Origin: Streptomyces sp. NRRL WC-3626
Lineage (GTDB): Bacteria; Actinomycetota; Actinomycetes; Streptomycetales; Streptomycetaceae
Assembly: GCF_000718785.1 (NCBI RefSeq)
Contig: NZ_JOCA01000030.1
Location: 162,408 to 226,407, forward strand
DNA length: 64,000 bases
Direction of reading: 5' to 3'
Part shown: piece after piece, positions 35,475 through 43,423 of the stretch
Layout of the letters: the number at the start of each line of letters is the position of its first letter
Numbering within the stretch: the stretch's first letter is position 1
The notes under the pieces: model-generated
Databases searched by the model: none
What the model saw: only the letters and a program-made list of their open reading frames with translations
Told to the model about the DNA's origin: nothing
Position numbers and translations under genes: made by a program

Positions 35475-36142
35475 GCCCGGCCCCGAAGGTGCGGCGTGCG
35501 CTGCTGCGGGGGAAGCGCCGGCGCGTGGACCTGCCGGCGGGACCGCTCCGGCTCGTCGGCGCTGTCGTCGTCCGGCGCACCGGGCGGACCCGGCGTCGGG
35601 CGGGTGCCCCAGCCCAGATCGTCGGTGGGCCGCACCGGACCGTCGCCGGTGTCCGCGGTACGGGGGAGGTCGGCCCAGACCAGCAGTCCGGGGCCCTGCT
35701 CATGGGCGCCCCACGACCGACACAGCGCGTCGACGAGAAGCAGTCCCCTCCCGTGCTCCTCCTCCGGCTGCTGCCGGGTGTTCGCCCGCGGCTGGCCCGG
35801 CGCGCAGCCCTCGTCGCGCACGGCGATGCGCACCAGATCGCCACCGTCGTGCAGCTCGCAGACGATATGGCTGCTCGCCGTGTGCACGATGGCGTTGGTG
35901 ACCAGTTCGGAGACGACCAGGGCCGCGGTGTCGCAGGTGTCCTCGCACACCGACCAGCCGGTCAGCCGTGCCCTGGTCAGGCGTCTCGCCTGAGCCGGGG
36001 AACCCGGATGAGCGGCCAGTTCGAAACGGAACCGGCGCTCGGCGGCGGCCCCCGAGGGGGCGGATACCGAGGCGGCGCCGAGGCCGATGGAACCTGCGGC
36101 GGCGTCTGTTCCTAAGGGCGCGGACGGAATCACGCTTGCCAC
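35471..36142 (-). CDS. ATP-binding protein (anti-sigma-factor kinase-like, AbaA OrfA type)
   Basis: A 223-aa protein with a GHKL/HATPase_c_2 fold like RsbW-type anti-sigma factors. The N box is ALVVSELVTNAIVHT (about residues 78-92) and the G1 box is RIAVRDEGCAP; HGRGLLLVDALCRSWG (about 136-151) is the G2-like motif. The C-terminal ~70 residues are Pro/Asp/Arg-rich and disordered. A WhiJ-like gene and a DUF397 gene are divergent from it, the classic set of WhiJ/AbaA clusters that influence development or antibiotic production. I chose GTG 36142 because the palindrome at 36159-36173 would otherwise lie in the coding region; TTG 36169 is possible. Confidence 0.85.
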   Translation of the reverse strand: MASVIPSAPLGTDAAAGSIGLGAASVSAPSGAAAERRFRFELAAHPGSPAQARRLTRARLTGWSVCEDTCDTAALVVSELVTNAIVHTASSHIVCELHDGGDLVRIAVRDEGCAPGQPRANTRQQPEEEHGRGLLLVDALCRSWGAHEQGPGLLVWADLPRTADTGDGPVRPTDDLGWGTRPTPGPPGAPDDDSADEPERSRRQVHAPALPPQQRTPHLRGRA

Positions 36143-36158
36143 TATCGCCCCGCCGTGA

Positions 36159-36173
36159 ACACTTGGCAAGTGT
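36159..36173. promoter_or_regulatory. Palindrome between divergent regulator genes (candidate operator)
   Basis: ACACTT-GGC-AAGTGT: perfect 6+6 arms around 3 nt, in the 223-nt gap between the ATP-binding gene and the WhiJ-like gene. Its position, 17 nt from one start and 193 nt from the other, suits control by the adjacent HTH protein. That assignment is inference. Confidence 0.5.
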
Positions 36174-36365
36174 CACTATGAAAAATGCAGAGTGCGGTGT
36201 GACGTTCTGGACAGGCGTGGCACACTGCTCGCAACAGCACCTCGCGCGGCGCCAGTTGGGATCGCCGAAGATCCGTTCGAATCCAAGTTCGGGCGTAAGG
36301 GATCTTCGGACAGGTCATCGAGTGGCGCCGCCGGGCTGTCAGCTTTTGTTCGAGGGAGGTGGAGT

Positions 36366-37226
36366 GTGAGCGAACCCCGGTCCGCGCCGACGGTCGGCCA
36401 GGTGGTCCTCGGCCGGCGCCTGCTGGATCTCCGGGAACGGGCGGGGCTCAAGCGCGAGGAGGCGGCCCGCATCCTCCGCGTCGCCCCCGCCACCGTCCGC
36501 CGCATGGAGATGGCCGAGGTCTCGCTCAAGATCCCGTACCTCCAGCTCCTGCTGAAGGCGTACGGCGTCTCCGAGGAGGAGGCCGACGCCTTCGTGCAAC
36601 TGGCGGAGGACGCCAACCGCCCCGGCTGGTGGCAGCGCTTCCACGACATCCTGCCTGGCTGGTTCTCGATGTACGTCAGCCTGGAGGGCGCTGCCTCCCT
36701 CATCCGCAGCTACGAACCCCACTTCGTCCCCGGACTGCTCCAGACCGAGGACTACGCGCGCGGCGTGCTGCGCTCCGGTGCCGTCGGGCAGACCCAGCCC
36801 GAGGACATAGAGCGCCACGTCGACCTGCGCATGCAACGGCAGGACCTGCTCACTCGTGAGGACGCGCCCCGGATGTGGGTCGTGATGGACGAGACCGCGC
36901 TCCGCCGCCCGGTCGGCGGCCCGGAGGTGATGCGTACGCAGATCGACAAGTTGCTCGAGGCCACGAGGCTGCCCAATGTGACGCTGCAGGTCGCGCCGTT
37001 CGCCGGCGGTCCGCATCCCGGCACGTACGGGCCGTTCGTGCTGTTCCGATTTGCCATGCCCGAACTGCCGGACATGGTCTACAGCGAGTACCTGACCGGC
37101 GCCGTCTATCTGGACGCGCGCAACGAGGTGGCTACCCACCTCGAGGTCATGGACCGCATGGCGGCGCAGGCCGCTACGGCACATCGCACGAAGGAGATTC
37201 TCCGGGATCTCCGCAAGGAGCTGTGA
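36366..37226 (+). CDS. WhiJ-like helix-turn-helix regulator (XRE domain plus DUF5753)
   Basis: A 286-aa regulator. An XRE-type helix-turn-helix sits at about residues 12-65: LGRRLLDLRERAGLKREEAARILRVAPATVRRMEMAEV. The remainder is the Scr1/DUF5753 domain: WWQRFHDILPGWFSMYVSLEGAASLIRSYEPHFVPGLLQTEDYAR, and later VWVVMDETALRRPVGG and HPGTYGPFVLFRF. GTG 36366 has GGAGG upstream. A DUF397 gene begins 0 nt after its stop codon, and an ATP-binding gene is divergent; such trios are known to act together in Streptomyces development and secondary metabolism. The ligand or signal is unknown. Confidence 0.92.
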   Translation: MSEPRSAPTVGQVVLGRRLLDLRERAGLKREEAARILRVAPATVRRMEMAEVSLKIPYLQLLLKAYGVSEEEADAFVQLAEDANRPGWWQRFHDILPGWFSMYVSLEGAASLIRSYEPHFVPGLLQTEDYARGVLRSGAVGQTQPEDIERHVDLRMQRQDLLTREDAPRMWVVMDETALRRPVGGPEVMRTQIDKLLEATRLPNVTLQVAPFAGGPHPGTYGPFVLFRFAMPELPDMVYSEYLTGAVYLDARNEVATHLEVMDRMAAQAATAHRTKEILRDLRKEL

Positions 37227-37511
37227 ATGGAACTCATGAAGCCCCTGAAGTCCCTGTCCCACCCGCGGGTGCGCACCGGAAGGATCTACAACGGCATGCC
37301 CGCGGGGGAACTGGGCAGCGAGGGCTGGCACAAGCCGTGGAGCGGCGGCAACGGGGGGAACTGCCTGGAGGCGATGAAGCTCGACGACGGCCGGATCGCC
37401 GTACGCCAGTCCACCGACCCGGACGGGCCGGCGCTGATCTACACCTCCGCCGAGATGACGGCCTTCATCGAGGGAGCGAAGGCGGGAGAGGCGGATTTCC
37501 TGCTGTCCTGA
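37227..37511 (+). CDS. DUF397 protein, partner of the WhiJ-like regulator
   Basis: A 94-aa protein with the DUF397 core at about residues 33-85: GWHKPWSGGNGGNCLEAMKLDDGRIAVRQSTDPDGPALIYTSAEM, ending AFIEGA. It has a 30-residue N-terminal extension (HPRVRTGRIYNGMPAGELG) that many DUF397 proteins lack. ATG 37227 directly follows the TGA of the regulator gene (TGAATG), so the two are cotranslated. By analogy with WhiJ/DUF397 pairs it probably modulates DNA binding of the regulator. Confidence 0.9.
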   Translation: MELMKPLKSLSHPRVRTGRIYNGMPAGELGSEGWHKPWSGGNGGNCLEAMKLDDGRIAVRQSTDPDGPALIYTSAEMTAFIEGAKAGEADFLLS

Positions 37512-37601
37512 GGCCTTTGACCGCTCTACCTTTTTGTTCCGCCGTTCTGAACGTGGCACTGAATTGATCACTAACAGTTGCAGATACTTATGGAGTCCGT
37601 C

Positions 37602-38405
37602 ATGACCGGGCAGCACCCCGTGGAGATCGACACGAGCAGGCCGCACCCCGCGCGGATGTACGACTGGTACCTCGGAGGCAAGGACAACTACCCGGTCGAC
37701 GAGGCCATGGGCCGGCAGATGCTGGCCCTCGACCCCCGGGTCCCGGTCATGGCACGGGTGAACCGCGCGTTCATGCAGCGCGCCACCCGCTGGCTGGCCG
37801 GGCAGGGGATACGCCAGTTCCTCGACGTCGGCACGGGCATTCCGACCGAGCCCAACCTGCACCAGGTGGCGCAGGGCGTCACGCCCGACGCCCGTGTCGT
37901 GTACTGCGACAACGACCCCATCGTGCTGGCCCACGCGGCGGCTCTGCTGCGCGGTACGGATGAGGGGGTGACCGAGTACCTCCAGGCCGATGTGCGTGAC
38001 CCGGACGTCGTCCTGGAGGGCGCGCGGAAGATCCTCGACTTCAACGAGCCGGTCGCGCTGTCGCTCATCGCGCTGCTGCACTTCGTCTCCGACGAGGACG
38101 GGGCGCACGAGCTGGTCGGGCGGCTGCTGGAGGCGCTGCCCTCGGGCAGCCATCTGGTCGTCACCCACGCGACGTCGGACTTCACTCCGGAGGAGTCGAA
38201 GGCGGCCACGGAGAAGCTCAAGGCGGCGGGCGTCACCCTGGCGCTCCGCTCCCGTGAGGAGTTCACCCGTTTCTTCGACGGCCTGGAGCTCGTCGAGCCG
38301 GGCGTCCAGGTCCCCCAGGAGTGGCACCCGGAACTGGGTGACCCGATCCCGGGCCAGGACGACGGCGTGATCCCCGGCTACGGCGCGGTCGCCCGCAAGC
38401 CGTAA
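37602..38405 (+). CDS. Methyltransf_19 (DUF574) SAM-dependent methyltransferase-like protein
   Basis: A 267-aa actinobacterial family member. RPHPARMYDWYLGGKDNYPVD (about residues 11-31) is the family signature, QFLDVGTGIPTEPNLHQVAQ is the SAM-binding motif, and DNDPIVLAHAAALL follows. RSREEFTRFFDGLELVEPGV lies near the C-terminus. Many Streptomyces have several copies beside WhiJ/DUF397 genes, as here. The target is unknown. ATG 37602 has GGAG 7 nt upstream; an upstream in-frame ATG at 37578 lacks an SD. The 90-nt gap before it is A/T-rich and may hold its own promoter. Confidence 0.9.
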   Translation: MTGQHPVEIDTSRPHPARMYDWYLGGKDNYPVDEAMGRQMLALDPRVPVMARVNRAFMQRATRWLAGQGIRQFLDVGTGIPTEPNLHQVAQGVTPDARVVYCDNDPIVLAHAAALLRGTDEGVTEYLQADVRDPDVVLEGARKILDFNEPVALSLIALLHFVSDEDGAHELVGRLLEALPSGSHLVVTHATSDFTPEESKAATEKLKAAGVTLALRSREEFTRFFDGLELVEPGVQVPQEWHPELGDPIPGQDDGVIPGYGAVARKP

Positions 38406-38411
38406 CGCACC

Positions 38412-38455
38412 TGGAGTGGTGGGACCCCCGGGTCCTATGTTCCGGCACCACTCCA
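38412..38455 (+). terminator. First of two hairpins after the DUF574 gene
   Basis: A 10-bp inverted repeat TGGAGTGGTG / CACCACTCCA with a 24-nt loop, placed 6 nt after the stop codon. Confidence 0.75.
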
Positions 38456-38457
38456 AA

Positions 38458-38490
38458 GGCGGCGGCCCGCCAAACCAACGGGCCGCCGCC
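38458..38490. terminator. Second hairpin, perfect 12-bp stem
   Basis: GGCGGCGGCCCG / CGGGCCGCCGCC with a 9-nt loop. With the previous hairpin it forms a tandem terminator; it may also stop transcripts coming from gltD on the other strand. Confidence 0.8.
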
Positions 38491-38514
38491 ACCCCTCCCC
38501 CCACCCCGCCGCCC

Positions 38515-38700
38515 TCCGCACTCCGCGGGCAATCGTGCAGCTGGGGCGGCACGGGTGGGCGCGACGGCACCCCGTAAGCGCCGGGCTGCGCAACCGACCC
38601 CCGGCGAGCATCAACGCGTTGACAACACCGGGGCGCCCGCCCCCCCCCGCAGCACCGCACGGGTGGGCGCGACGGCACCCCGTACACCACCGGTCCACCC
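38515..38700 (+). repeat. Dispersed repeat, copies 2 and 2b
   Basis: CGGGCAATCGTGCAGCTGGGG leads into GGCACGGGTGGGCGCGACGG at 38548, as in copy 1. A shortened second block (CACGGGTGGGCGCGACGGCA) appears at about 38659. Between them are a C9 run and unrelated sequence. This fills the intergenic space between the terminators and gltD; I see no gene in it. Confidence 0.75.
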
Positions 38701-38720
38701 ACAAAGCCCCGCCCGCCCAC

Positions 38721-40223
38721 TCACACCCTCATCGGACGATCGTCCGGCTCAATCGGCACCGGCAGCCGGCTGACCCCACCCGCCAGATACCGATCGACCG
38801 CCGCCGCCACAGCCCGCCCCTCCGCGATCGCCCACACGATCAACGACTGCCCCCGAGCGGCATCCCCCGCCGCGAACACCCCCCGCACATTCGTCCCGAA
38901 CCCCCCGTCCCGCGCGACCGTCCCACGCCCCTCCAGCTCGACCCCCAGCTGAGCGACCAGCCCGTCCCCCGGATCCGGCCCGGAGAACCCCAGCGCCAGC
39001 AGAACGAGATCCGCCGGCAACGTCCTCTCCGTCCCCGCCACGGCCCGTCGCCCCGCATCCACCTCGACCAGCCGCAGCGCACACACCCGCCCCTCCCCGT
39101 CCCCACTGAACCGCAGCGTCGACGCGGCGAACACCCGCACGTCCCCGTCCCCGCCCGCATCCGCCGCCGGCCCCATCCGCAGTGCCCGCGCCTCCTCATG
39201 CGCGGCCGACATCCGGTACAGCTTCGGATACGTGGGCCAGGGATCCGCCTCCTCGTCCCGCTCGTCCCCCGGCCGCCCGTAGATGTCGAGCTGCGTCACC
39301 GACGCGGCCCCCTCCCGTACCGCCGTACCCAGACAGTCCGCCCCCGTGTCACCGCCGCCGACGATGACGACATCCCGTCCCGCGGCCGACAGCGGCGACG
39401 ACTCCAGATCGCCCTCGCACACCCGGTTCGCCAGCGGCAGATACTCCATCGCCTGGTGGATCCCCGCGAGTTCACGGCCCGGCACGGCGAGTTCCCGCCA
39501 CGCGGTCGCCCCCGTGGCGATCACCACCGCGTCGTAACGCGAGCGCAGCTCCGCCGCGTCCACATCGCGCCCGACCGTCGTGGACGTCCGGAACTTCGTC
39601 CCCTCGGCCCGCATCTGCTCGATCCGCCGCTCCAGATGCCGCTTCTCCATCTTGAACTCGGGGATGCCGTACCGCATCAGCCCGCCGATCCGGTCGTCCC
39701 GCTCGTACACCGCCACCGTGTGACCCGCCCGGGTCAGCTGCTGGGCCGCGGCCAGCCCGGTCGGGCCCGAGCCGATGACGGCGACGGTCCGGCCGGAGAG
39801 CTGCTCCGGCGGCGCCGGCGGCGCGAAACCCTCCTCCCAGGCCCGGTCGGCGATGGCGCACTCGACGTTCTTGATGGTGACCGCCGGCTGATTGATGGCG
39901 AGCACACAGCCCGCCTCGCAGGGCGCCGGACACAACCGGCCCGTGAACTCCGGGAAGTTGTTGGTCGCGTGCAGCCGCTCCGCCGCCGCCCGCCAGTCCT
40001 CCCGCGAGACCAGGTCGTTCCACTCCGGGATGAGATTGCCCAACGGGCAGGCCTGGTGGCAGAACGGCACACCACAGTCCATGCAGCGGTCCGCCTGCCG
40101 GCTGACGACGGGAAGCAGCGCACCCGGGACGTACACCTCGTCCCAGTCGCGGACCCGTTCCCCGACCGGCCGGCGCGGCCATTCCTCGCGGGGCGTGGTC
40201 AGGAAACCCTTGGGATCGGCCAT
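38721..40223 (-). CDS. gltD: Glutamate synthase small-subunit homologue (GltD), orphan
   Basis: A 500-aa FAD- and Fe-S-containing NAD(P)H oxidoreductase of the GltD family. N-terminal Cys motifs CMDCGVPFCHQACPLGNLIPEW and CPAPCEAGC hold two 4Fe-4S clusters; the FAD dinucleotide fold is VAVIGSGPTGLAAAQQL, and the second is VVIVGGGDTGADCLG. RGVFAAGDAARGQSLIVWAI is the C-terminal FAD motif. In glutamate synthase it passes electrons to the large subunit GltB. No gltB is next to it, so it may serve a distant GltB or another acceptor protein. ATG 40223 has AAGGAA upstream. Confidence 0.92.
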   Translation of the reverse strand: MADPKGFLTTPREEWPRRPVGERVRDWDEVYVPGALLPVVSRQADRCMDCGVPFCHQACPLGNLIPEWNDLVSREDWRAAAERLHATNNFPEFTGRLCPAPCEAGCVLAINQPAVTIKNVECAIADRAWEEGFAPPAPPEQLSGRTVAVIGSGPTGLAAAQQLTRAGHTVAVYERDDRIGGLMRYGIPEFKMEKRHLERRIEQMRAEGTKFRTSTTVGRDVDAAELRSRYDAVVIATGATAWRELAVPGRELAGIHQAMEYLPLANRVCEGDLESSPLSAAGRDVVIVGGGDTGADCLGTAVREGAASVTQLDIYGRPGDERDEEADPWPTYPKLYRMSAAHEEARALRMGPAADAGGDGDVRVFAASTLRFSGDGEGRVCALRLVEVDAGRRAVAGTERTLPADLVLLALGFSGPDPGDGLVAQLGVELEGRGTVARDGGFGTNVRGVFAAGDAARGQSLIVWAIAEGRAVAAAVDRYLAGGVSRLPVPIEPDDRPMRV

Positions 40224-40377
40224 GGCCGTGTTCCTTGCGTGCGCGGGTGACAGGCCGTGCGTCGTCGGGCGGCACTCCTCCCGCCACGATACGTCCGCTC
40301 ACCCGCCCCCGCAGAGCACCGGGACAGCGCTTTCCGCCGGAGAGCACGGGAGTACGCCGGTCCGGCCGGCGGCTCCG

Positions 40378-40857
40378 TCAGACGAGGGCCACGAGGTACG
40401 CCAGCGCCGCCCCGGCCGAGGCGAGCGCCCGGACGTGGTTCCACAGCGTCCACTCGCGCACATACTCCGGCCAGTACGCCGCCGCCTCCGGTCCGTCCGG
40501 ATCGAGCCGGGCCAGCGCCTCGTTGCGCGGTATGTTCGCGACCACGGTCAGTCCGAACGACCCGGCCAGATACAGGACACCGCCCACCAGCAGCTCGGCC
40601 GTCCCCTCCTCCGGCCACAGGACGAACGTCACCACCGTGACCACCACGCACAGCATGGCCGTACCGAGGAACAGCAGCATGAAGGCCGGACGCACCGCCG
40701 CCCTGTTGACCGCCTGCATCGCGGCCACCCCCTGCGCCGGCGGCAGGTCCGCCAGTCCTCTCATCACGAACGTCGAGAAGGCGCAGAAGACCCCGGCCAC
40801 CAGCCCGGTCCCGAGCACACCCAGCGCCGTCAGTAAGAAGTAGGGTCCGTCGATCAT
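40378..40857 (-). CDS. DUF1772 (anthrone oxygenase-like) membrane protein
   Basis: A 159-aa protein with four hydrophobic helices: YFLLTALGVLGTGLVAGVFCAFSTFVM, PAFMLLFLGTAMLCVVVTVVT, LLVGGVLYLAGSFGLTVVANIP and LASAGAALAYLVALV. NIPRNEALARLDPDGPEAAAYWPEYVREWTLWNHVRA is the conserved DUF1772 loop. The family includes enzymes that oxidise anthrones in polyketide pathways, but this copy is not in a biosynthetic cluster. ATG 40857 has GGGGAG upstream. It is divergent from the uridine kinase-like gene. Confidence 0.85.
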   Translation of the reverse strand: MIDGPYFLLTALGVLGTGLVAGVFCAFSTFVMRGLADLPPAQGVAAMQAVNRAAVRPAFMLLFLGTAMLCVVVTVVTFVLWPEEGTAELLVGGVLYLAGSFGLTVVANIPRNEALARLDPDGPEAAAYWPEYVREWTLWNHVRALASAGAALAYLVALV

Positions 40858-40928
40858 GTCGTCTCCCCCGTTCCGGGCCGGGTTCCTTCCCGGCCTCCAC
40901 CGTCCCCACACTGGCGCATCATGGCCGT

Positions 40929-41561
40929 GTGCGACTTGAAGCGATCACCTGGGACCGGCTCGGCGACCTCCTCGCCGAGCGCCTGCTGGAGCTGAGGACA
41001 GCCGACGGCGGTCCCTGGCCGCGGGTCGCCCTCGACGGCGCCCCGGCCGCCCGTCCCGGAGACCTCGCCGCGCGGATCGCCGAGGCGCTCCGGACACGGG
41101 GCCGCCCCTCCCTGGCCGTCGGCACCGAGGGCTTCCTGCGGCCCGCCTCCATCCGGCTCGAGTACGGCCACCAGGACCTGGAGTCCTACTACAGCGGCTG
41201 GTACGACACCGGCGCCCTCTGGCGTGAGGTGTTCGGCCCCCTCGAACCCGGCGGCAGCGGACGCGTCCTGCCCGACCTGTGGGACCCCGTCACCGACCGC
41301 GCCACCCGCAGCCCCTACGTCCATCTCCCTCCCGGCGGCGTGCTGTTGCTGCACGGTCCTCTCCTTCTGCGGCACTGGTTCCCCTTCGACCTCACCGTCC
41401 ACGTCCTCCTCTCCCCGGGCGCCCTGCGCCGCCGTACCGCCGAGGCCGGCCACTGGACCCTGCCCGCATTCGAGCGGTACGAGCGGGAGACCGACCCCGC
41501 CGGCACGGCCGACGTGCTGATCAGGGCCGACGATCCACGCCATCCCGCCTGGCGGGGCTGA
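40929..41561 (+). CDS. Uridine kinase-like protein with degenerate P-loop
   Basis: A 210-aa protein related to actinobacterial uridine kinases. The usual P-loop GxxxxGK[ST] is missing; the equivalent position reads VALDGAPAARPGDLAARI, so nucleotide binding or catalysis may be lost or altered. Other parts are preserved: SIRLEYGHQDLESYYSGWYD, LPDLWDPVTDRATR and a C-terminal ERYERETDP helix. GTG 40929 is 71 nt from the divergent DUF1772 start, and no good SD is seen. It may be a non-catalytic or alternative-substrate homologue. Confidence 0.75.
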   Translation: MRLEAITWDRLGDLLAERLLELRTADGGPWPRVALDGAPAARPGDLAARIAEALRTRGRPSLAVGTEGFLRPASIRLEYGHQDLESYYSGWYDTGALWREVFGPLEPGGSGRVLPDLWDPVTDRATRSPYVHLPPGGVLLLHGPLLLRHWFPFDLTVHVLLSPGALRRRTAEAGHWTLPAFERYERETDPAGTADVLIRADDPRHPAWRG

Positions 41562-41684
41562 CCCCGCCCGCCGCGAACCGACCTCCGGGTGCCGTCCCCG
41601 CGCCGCACGACGAGAATGAAGGGCGCCGGGACTCTGCGGCGCGCCCCCGCGCCGCGCCGGCCGTCCGGCACCGGGAGGTACCCC

Positions 41685-42113
41685 ATGACCACCGCCGGAG
41701 ACATCATGCACCGCGGCGCCCAGTGGATCCCCGTCCACGAAACCCTCGACCGGGCCGCCCAGTTGATGCGCGACCTGAACGTCGGGGCCCTGCCCATCAG
41801 CGACGAGAACGAGCGTCTGTGCGGCATCCTCACCGACCGCGACATCGTCGTCGGCTGTGTCGCCATGGGCCACGACCCCGCCCGGGTCACCGCCGGAGAC
41901 ATGGCCCAGGGCACCCCCCGCTGGATCGAGGCGGACGCCGACGTCTCCGACGTCCTGCACGAGATGCAGACCCACCGCATCCGCCGGCTGCCCGTCATCG
42001 ACGGCAAACGCCTCGTCGGCATGATCAGCGAGGCCGACCTCGCCCGGCACCTGACGGACGACCAGATCGCCACCTGGGCCGAGAGCGTCTACGCCACGAC
42101 CGGCGCCGGCTGA
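41685..42113 (+). CDS. CBS domain pair protein
   Basis: A 142-aa protein made of two CBS domains: about residues 8-60 (IPVHETLDRAAQLMRDLNVGALPISD, GILTDRDIVVG) and 72-128 (IEADADVSDVLHEMQTHRIRRLPVIDG, GMISEADLARHL). CBS pairs bind adenosine nucleotides or metals and report energy or stress state. ATG 41685 has GGGAGG 6 nt upstream. Its partner is unknown. It is convergent with corA, 20 nt apart. Confidence 0.93.
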   Translation: MTTAGDIMHRGAQWIPVHETLDRAAQLMRDLNVGALPISDENERLCGILTDRDIVVGCVAMGHDPARVTAGDMAQGTPRWIEADADVSDVLHEMQTHRIRRLPVIDGKRLVGMISEADLARHLTDDQIATWAESVYATTGAG

Positions 42114-42133
42114 GCCGTCCCGGCAGCGCGGTC

Positions 42134-43261
42134 TCACAGCCAGCGGCTGCGCCGGAAGGCCCGGTACAGCACCAGACACGCCACGGATATCACCCCGATG
42201 ACCATGCCGTAGCCGTACCGCCAGCGCAGCTCGGGCATGTGGTCGAAGTTCATGCCGTACACCCCGCAGATCATCGTCGGCACCGCCACGATCGCCGCCC
42301 ACGCGGTGATCTTGCGCATGTCCTCGTTCTGCGCGACCGTCACCTGCGCCAGATGCGCCTGGAGGATGGAGTTCAGCAACTCGTCGAACGCCGCTATCTG
42401 CTCCTTCGCCCGCAGCAGATGGTCGGAGACGTCACGGAAGTACGCCTGTATCTCGGGGGCCACCACCCGGATCGGCCGGGTGGCGAGCTCCTCCAGCGGC
42501 CGGCCCAGCGGCACCACCGCCCGCTTCAGCTCCAGGAGTTCCCGCTTGAGCTGGTAGATACGGCCCGGATCGACCCGCTCGCCGTGCTCCGCGAACACAT
42601 CCGTCTCGACCTGGTCCATGTCCTCCTGGACCGAGTCGATGACGGTCAGATAGTCGTCGACCACATGGTCCGCGATCGCGTGCAGCACCGTGGACGGACC
42701 CTGGGCGAGCTGCCCCGGGTCGGACTCCAGCCCCTCCCGCAGGGGTCCCAGCGAGCCGTGCCGGCCGTGCCGCACCGTGACCACGAAGTCCTCGCCGAGG
42801 AACACCATGATCTCGCCGGTGTCCACCACCTTGCTGTTCGCCGTGAGCTCCTCGTGCTCGACGTAGCAGACCGTCTTGAACACGGCGAACAGCGTGTCTC
42901 CGTACCGCTCCAGCTTGGGGCGCTGGTGGGCCTCGACGGCGTCCTCCACCGCCAGCGGATGCAGGTCGAACAGCTCCGCGATACCGGCGAACTCCCGGGC
43001 GGTCGGCTCGTGCAGCCCCAGCCAGACGAAACCCTCCCCGCTCCTGCGCACCTGACGCACCGCGTCCACCAGGTCCCCGCTCCCGCCGGTGCGCCGACCG
43101 TCCCGGTACATCACGCAGTTGACCACCGAGGAACCCAGCGGGGAGCGGGCCGGATGACTCAGATCCACACGGGGCCGCCGCCGCGCCAGCCGGGCCACCC
43201 GGCGCAGCCCGCCGACCGTGCCGAGACTCGTGACCTTCCGCAGATTGCCTGCCATGGACAT
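42134..43261 (-). CDS. corA: Magnesium/cobalt transporter CorA
   Basis: A 375-aa divalent cation channel. A large cytoplasmic N-terminal domain (about residues 60-310) ends in long helices, followed by two transmembrane helices at the C-terminus (ITAWAAIVAVPTMICGVYGMNF and MVIGVISVACLVLYRAF). YGMNFDHMPELRW contains the GMN selectivity motif. The C-terminal RRSRW is basic as expected. ATG 43261 has AGGAG 8 nt upstream. The promoter region contains two DnaA-box-like sites. It forms pentamers in known homologues. Confidence 0.94.
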   Translation of the reverse strand: MSMAGNLRKVTSLGTVGGLRRVARLARRRPRVDLSHPARSPLGSSVVNCVMYRDGRRTGGSGDLVDAVRQVRRSGEGFVWLGLHEPTAREFAGIAELFDLHPLAVEDAVEAHQRPKLERYGDTLFAVFKTVCYVEHEELTANSKVVDTGEIMVFLGEDFVVTVRHGRHGSLGPLREGLESDPGQLAQGPSTVLHAIADHVVDDYLTVIDSVQEDMDQVETDVFAEHGERVDPGRIYQLKRELLELKRAVVPLGRPLEELATRPIRVVAPEIQAYFRDVSDHLLRAKEQIAAFDELLNSILQAHLAQVTVAQNEDMRKITAWAAIVAVPTMICGVYGMNFDHMPELRWRYGYGMVIGVISVACLVLYRAFRRSRWL

Positions 43262-43352
43262 CCGGATTCTCCTTGCGTGGTTCCCCCGCGCCGTCCTGCT
43301 TCCGCGCTCAGGCCCGCCAGTCTGCCAGTCCCGGACGAGTCGTGTGCGAGCC

Positions 43353-43361
43353 TGTGGACAG
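43353..43361 (-). promoter_or_regulatory. DnaA-box-like site 1 upstream of corA
   Basis: Reads CTGTCCACA on the minus strand, one mismatch from the Streptomyces DnaA box TTGTCCACA. Confidence 0.5.
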
Positions 43362-43385
43362 CGGGCATTCCGCTTTGTTCCCGCC

Positions 43386-43394
43386 TGTGGACAA
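43386..43394 (-). promoter_or_regulatory. DnaA box upstream of corA
   Basis: Reads TTGTCCACA on the minus strand, a perfect DnaA box, 33 nt from site 1 in the same orientation. The pair lies 92-133 nt upstream of corA, outside coding sequence. There is no A/T-rich unwinding element, so it is not an origin. Confidence 0.65.
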
Positions 43395-43423
43395 AGGGAG
43401 TTCGACCCTGGTGACGCCGTACG

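Noticed and set aside
43353..43394. Origin of replication
   Set aside because: Only two DnaA boxes, no A/T-rich unwinding region and no dnaA/dnaN neighbours.
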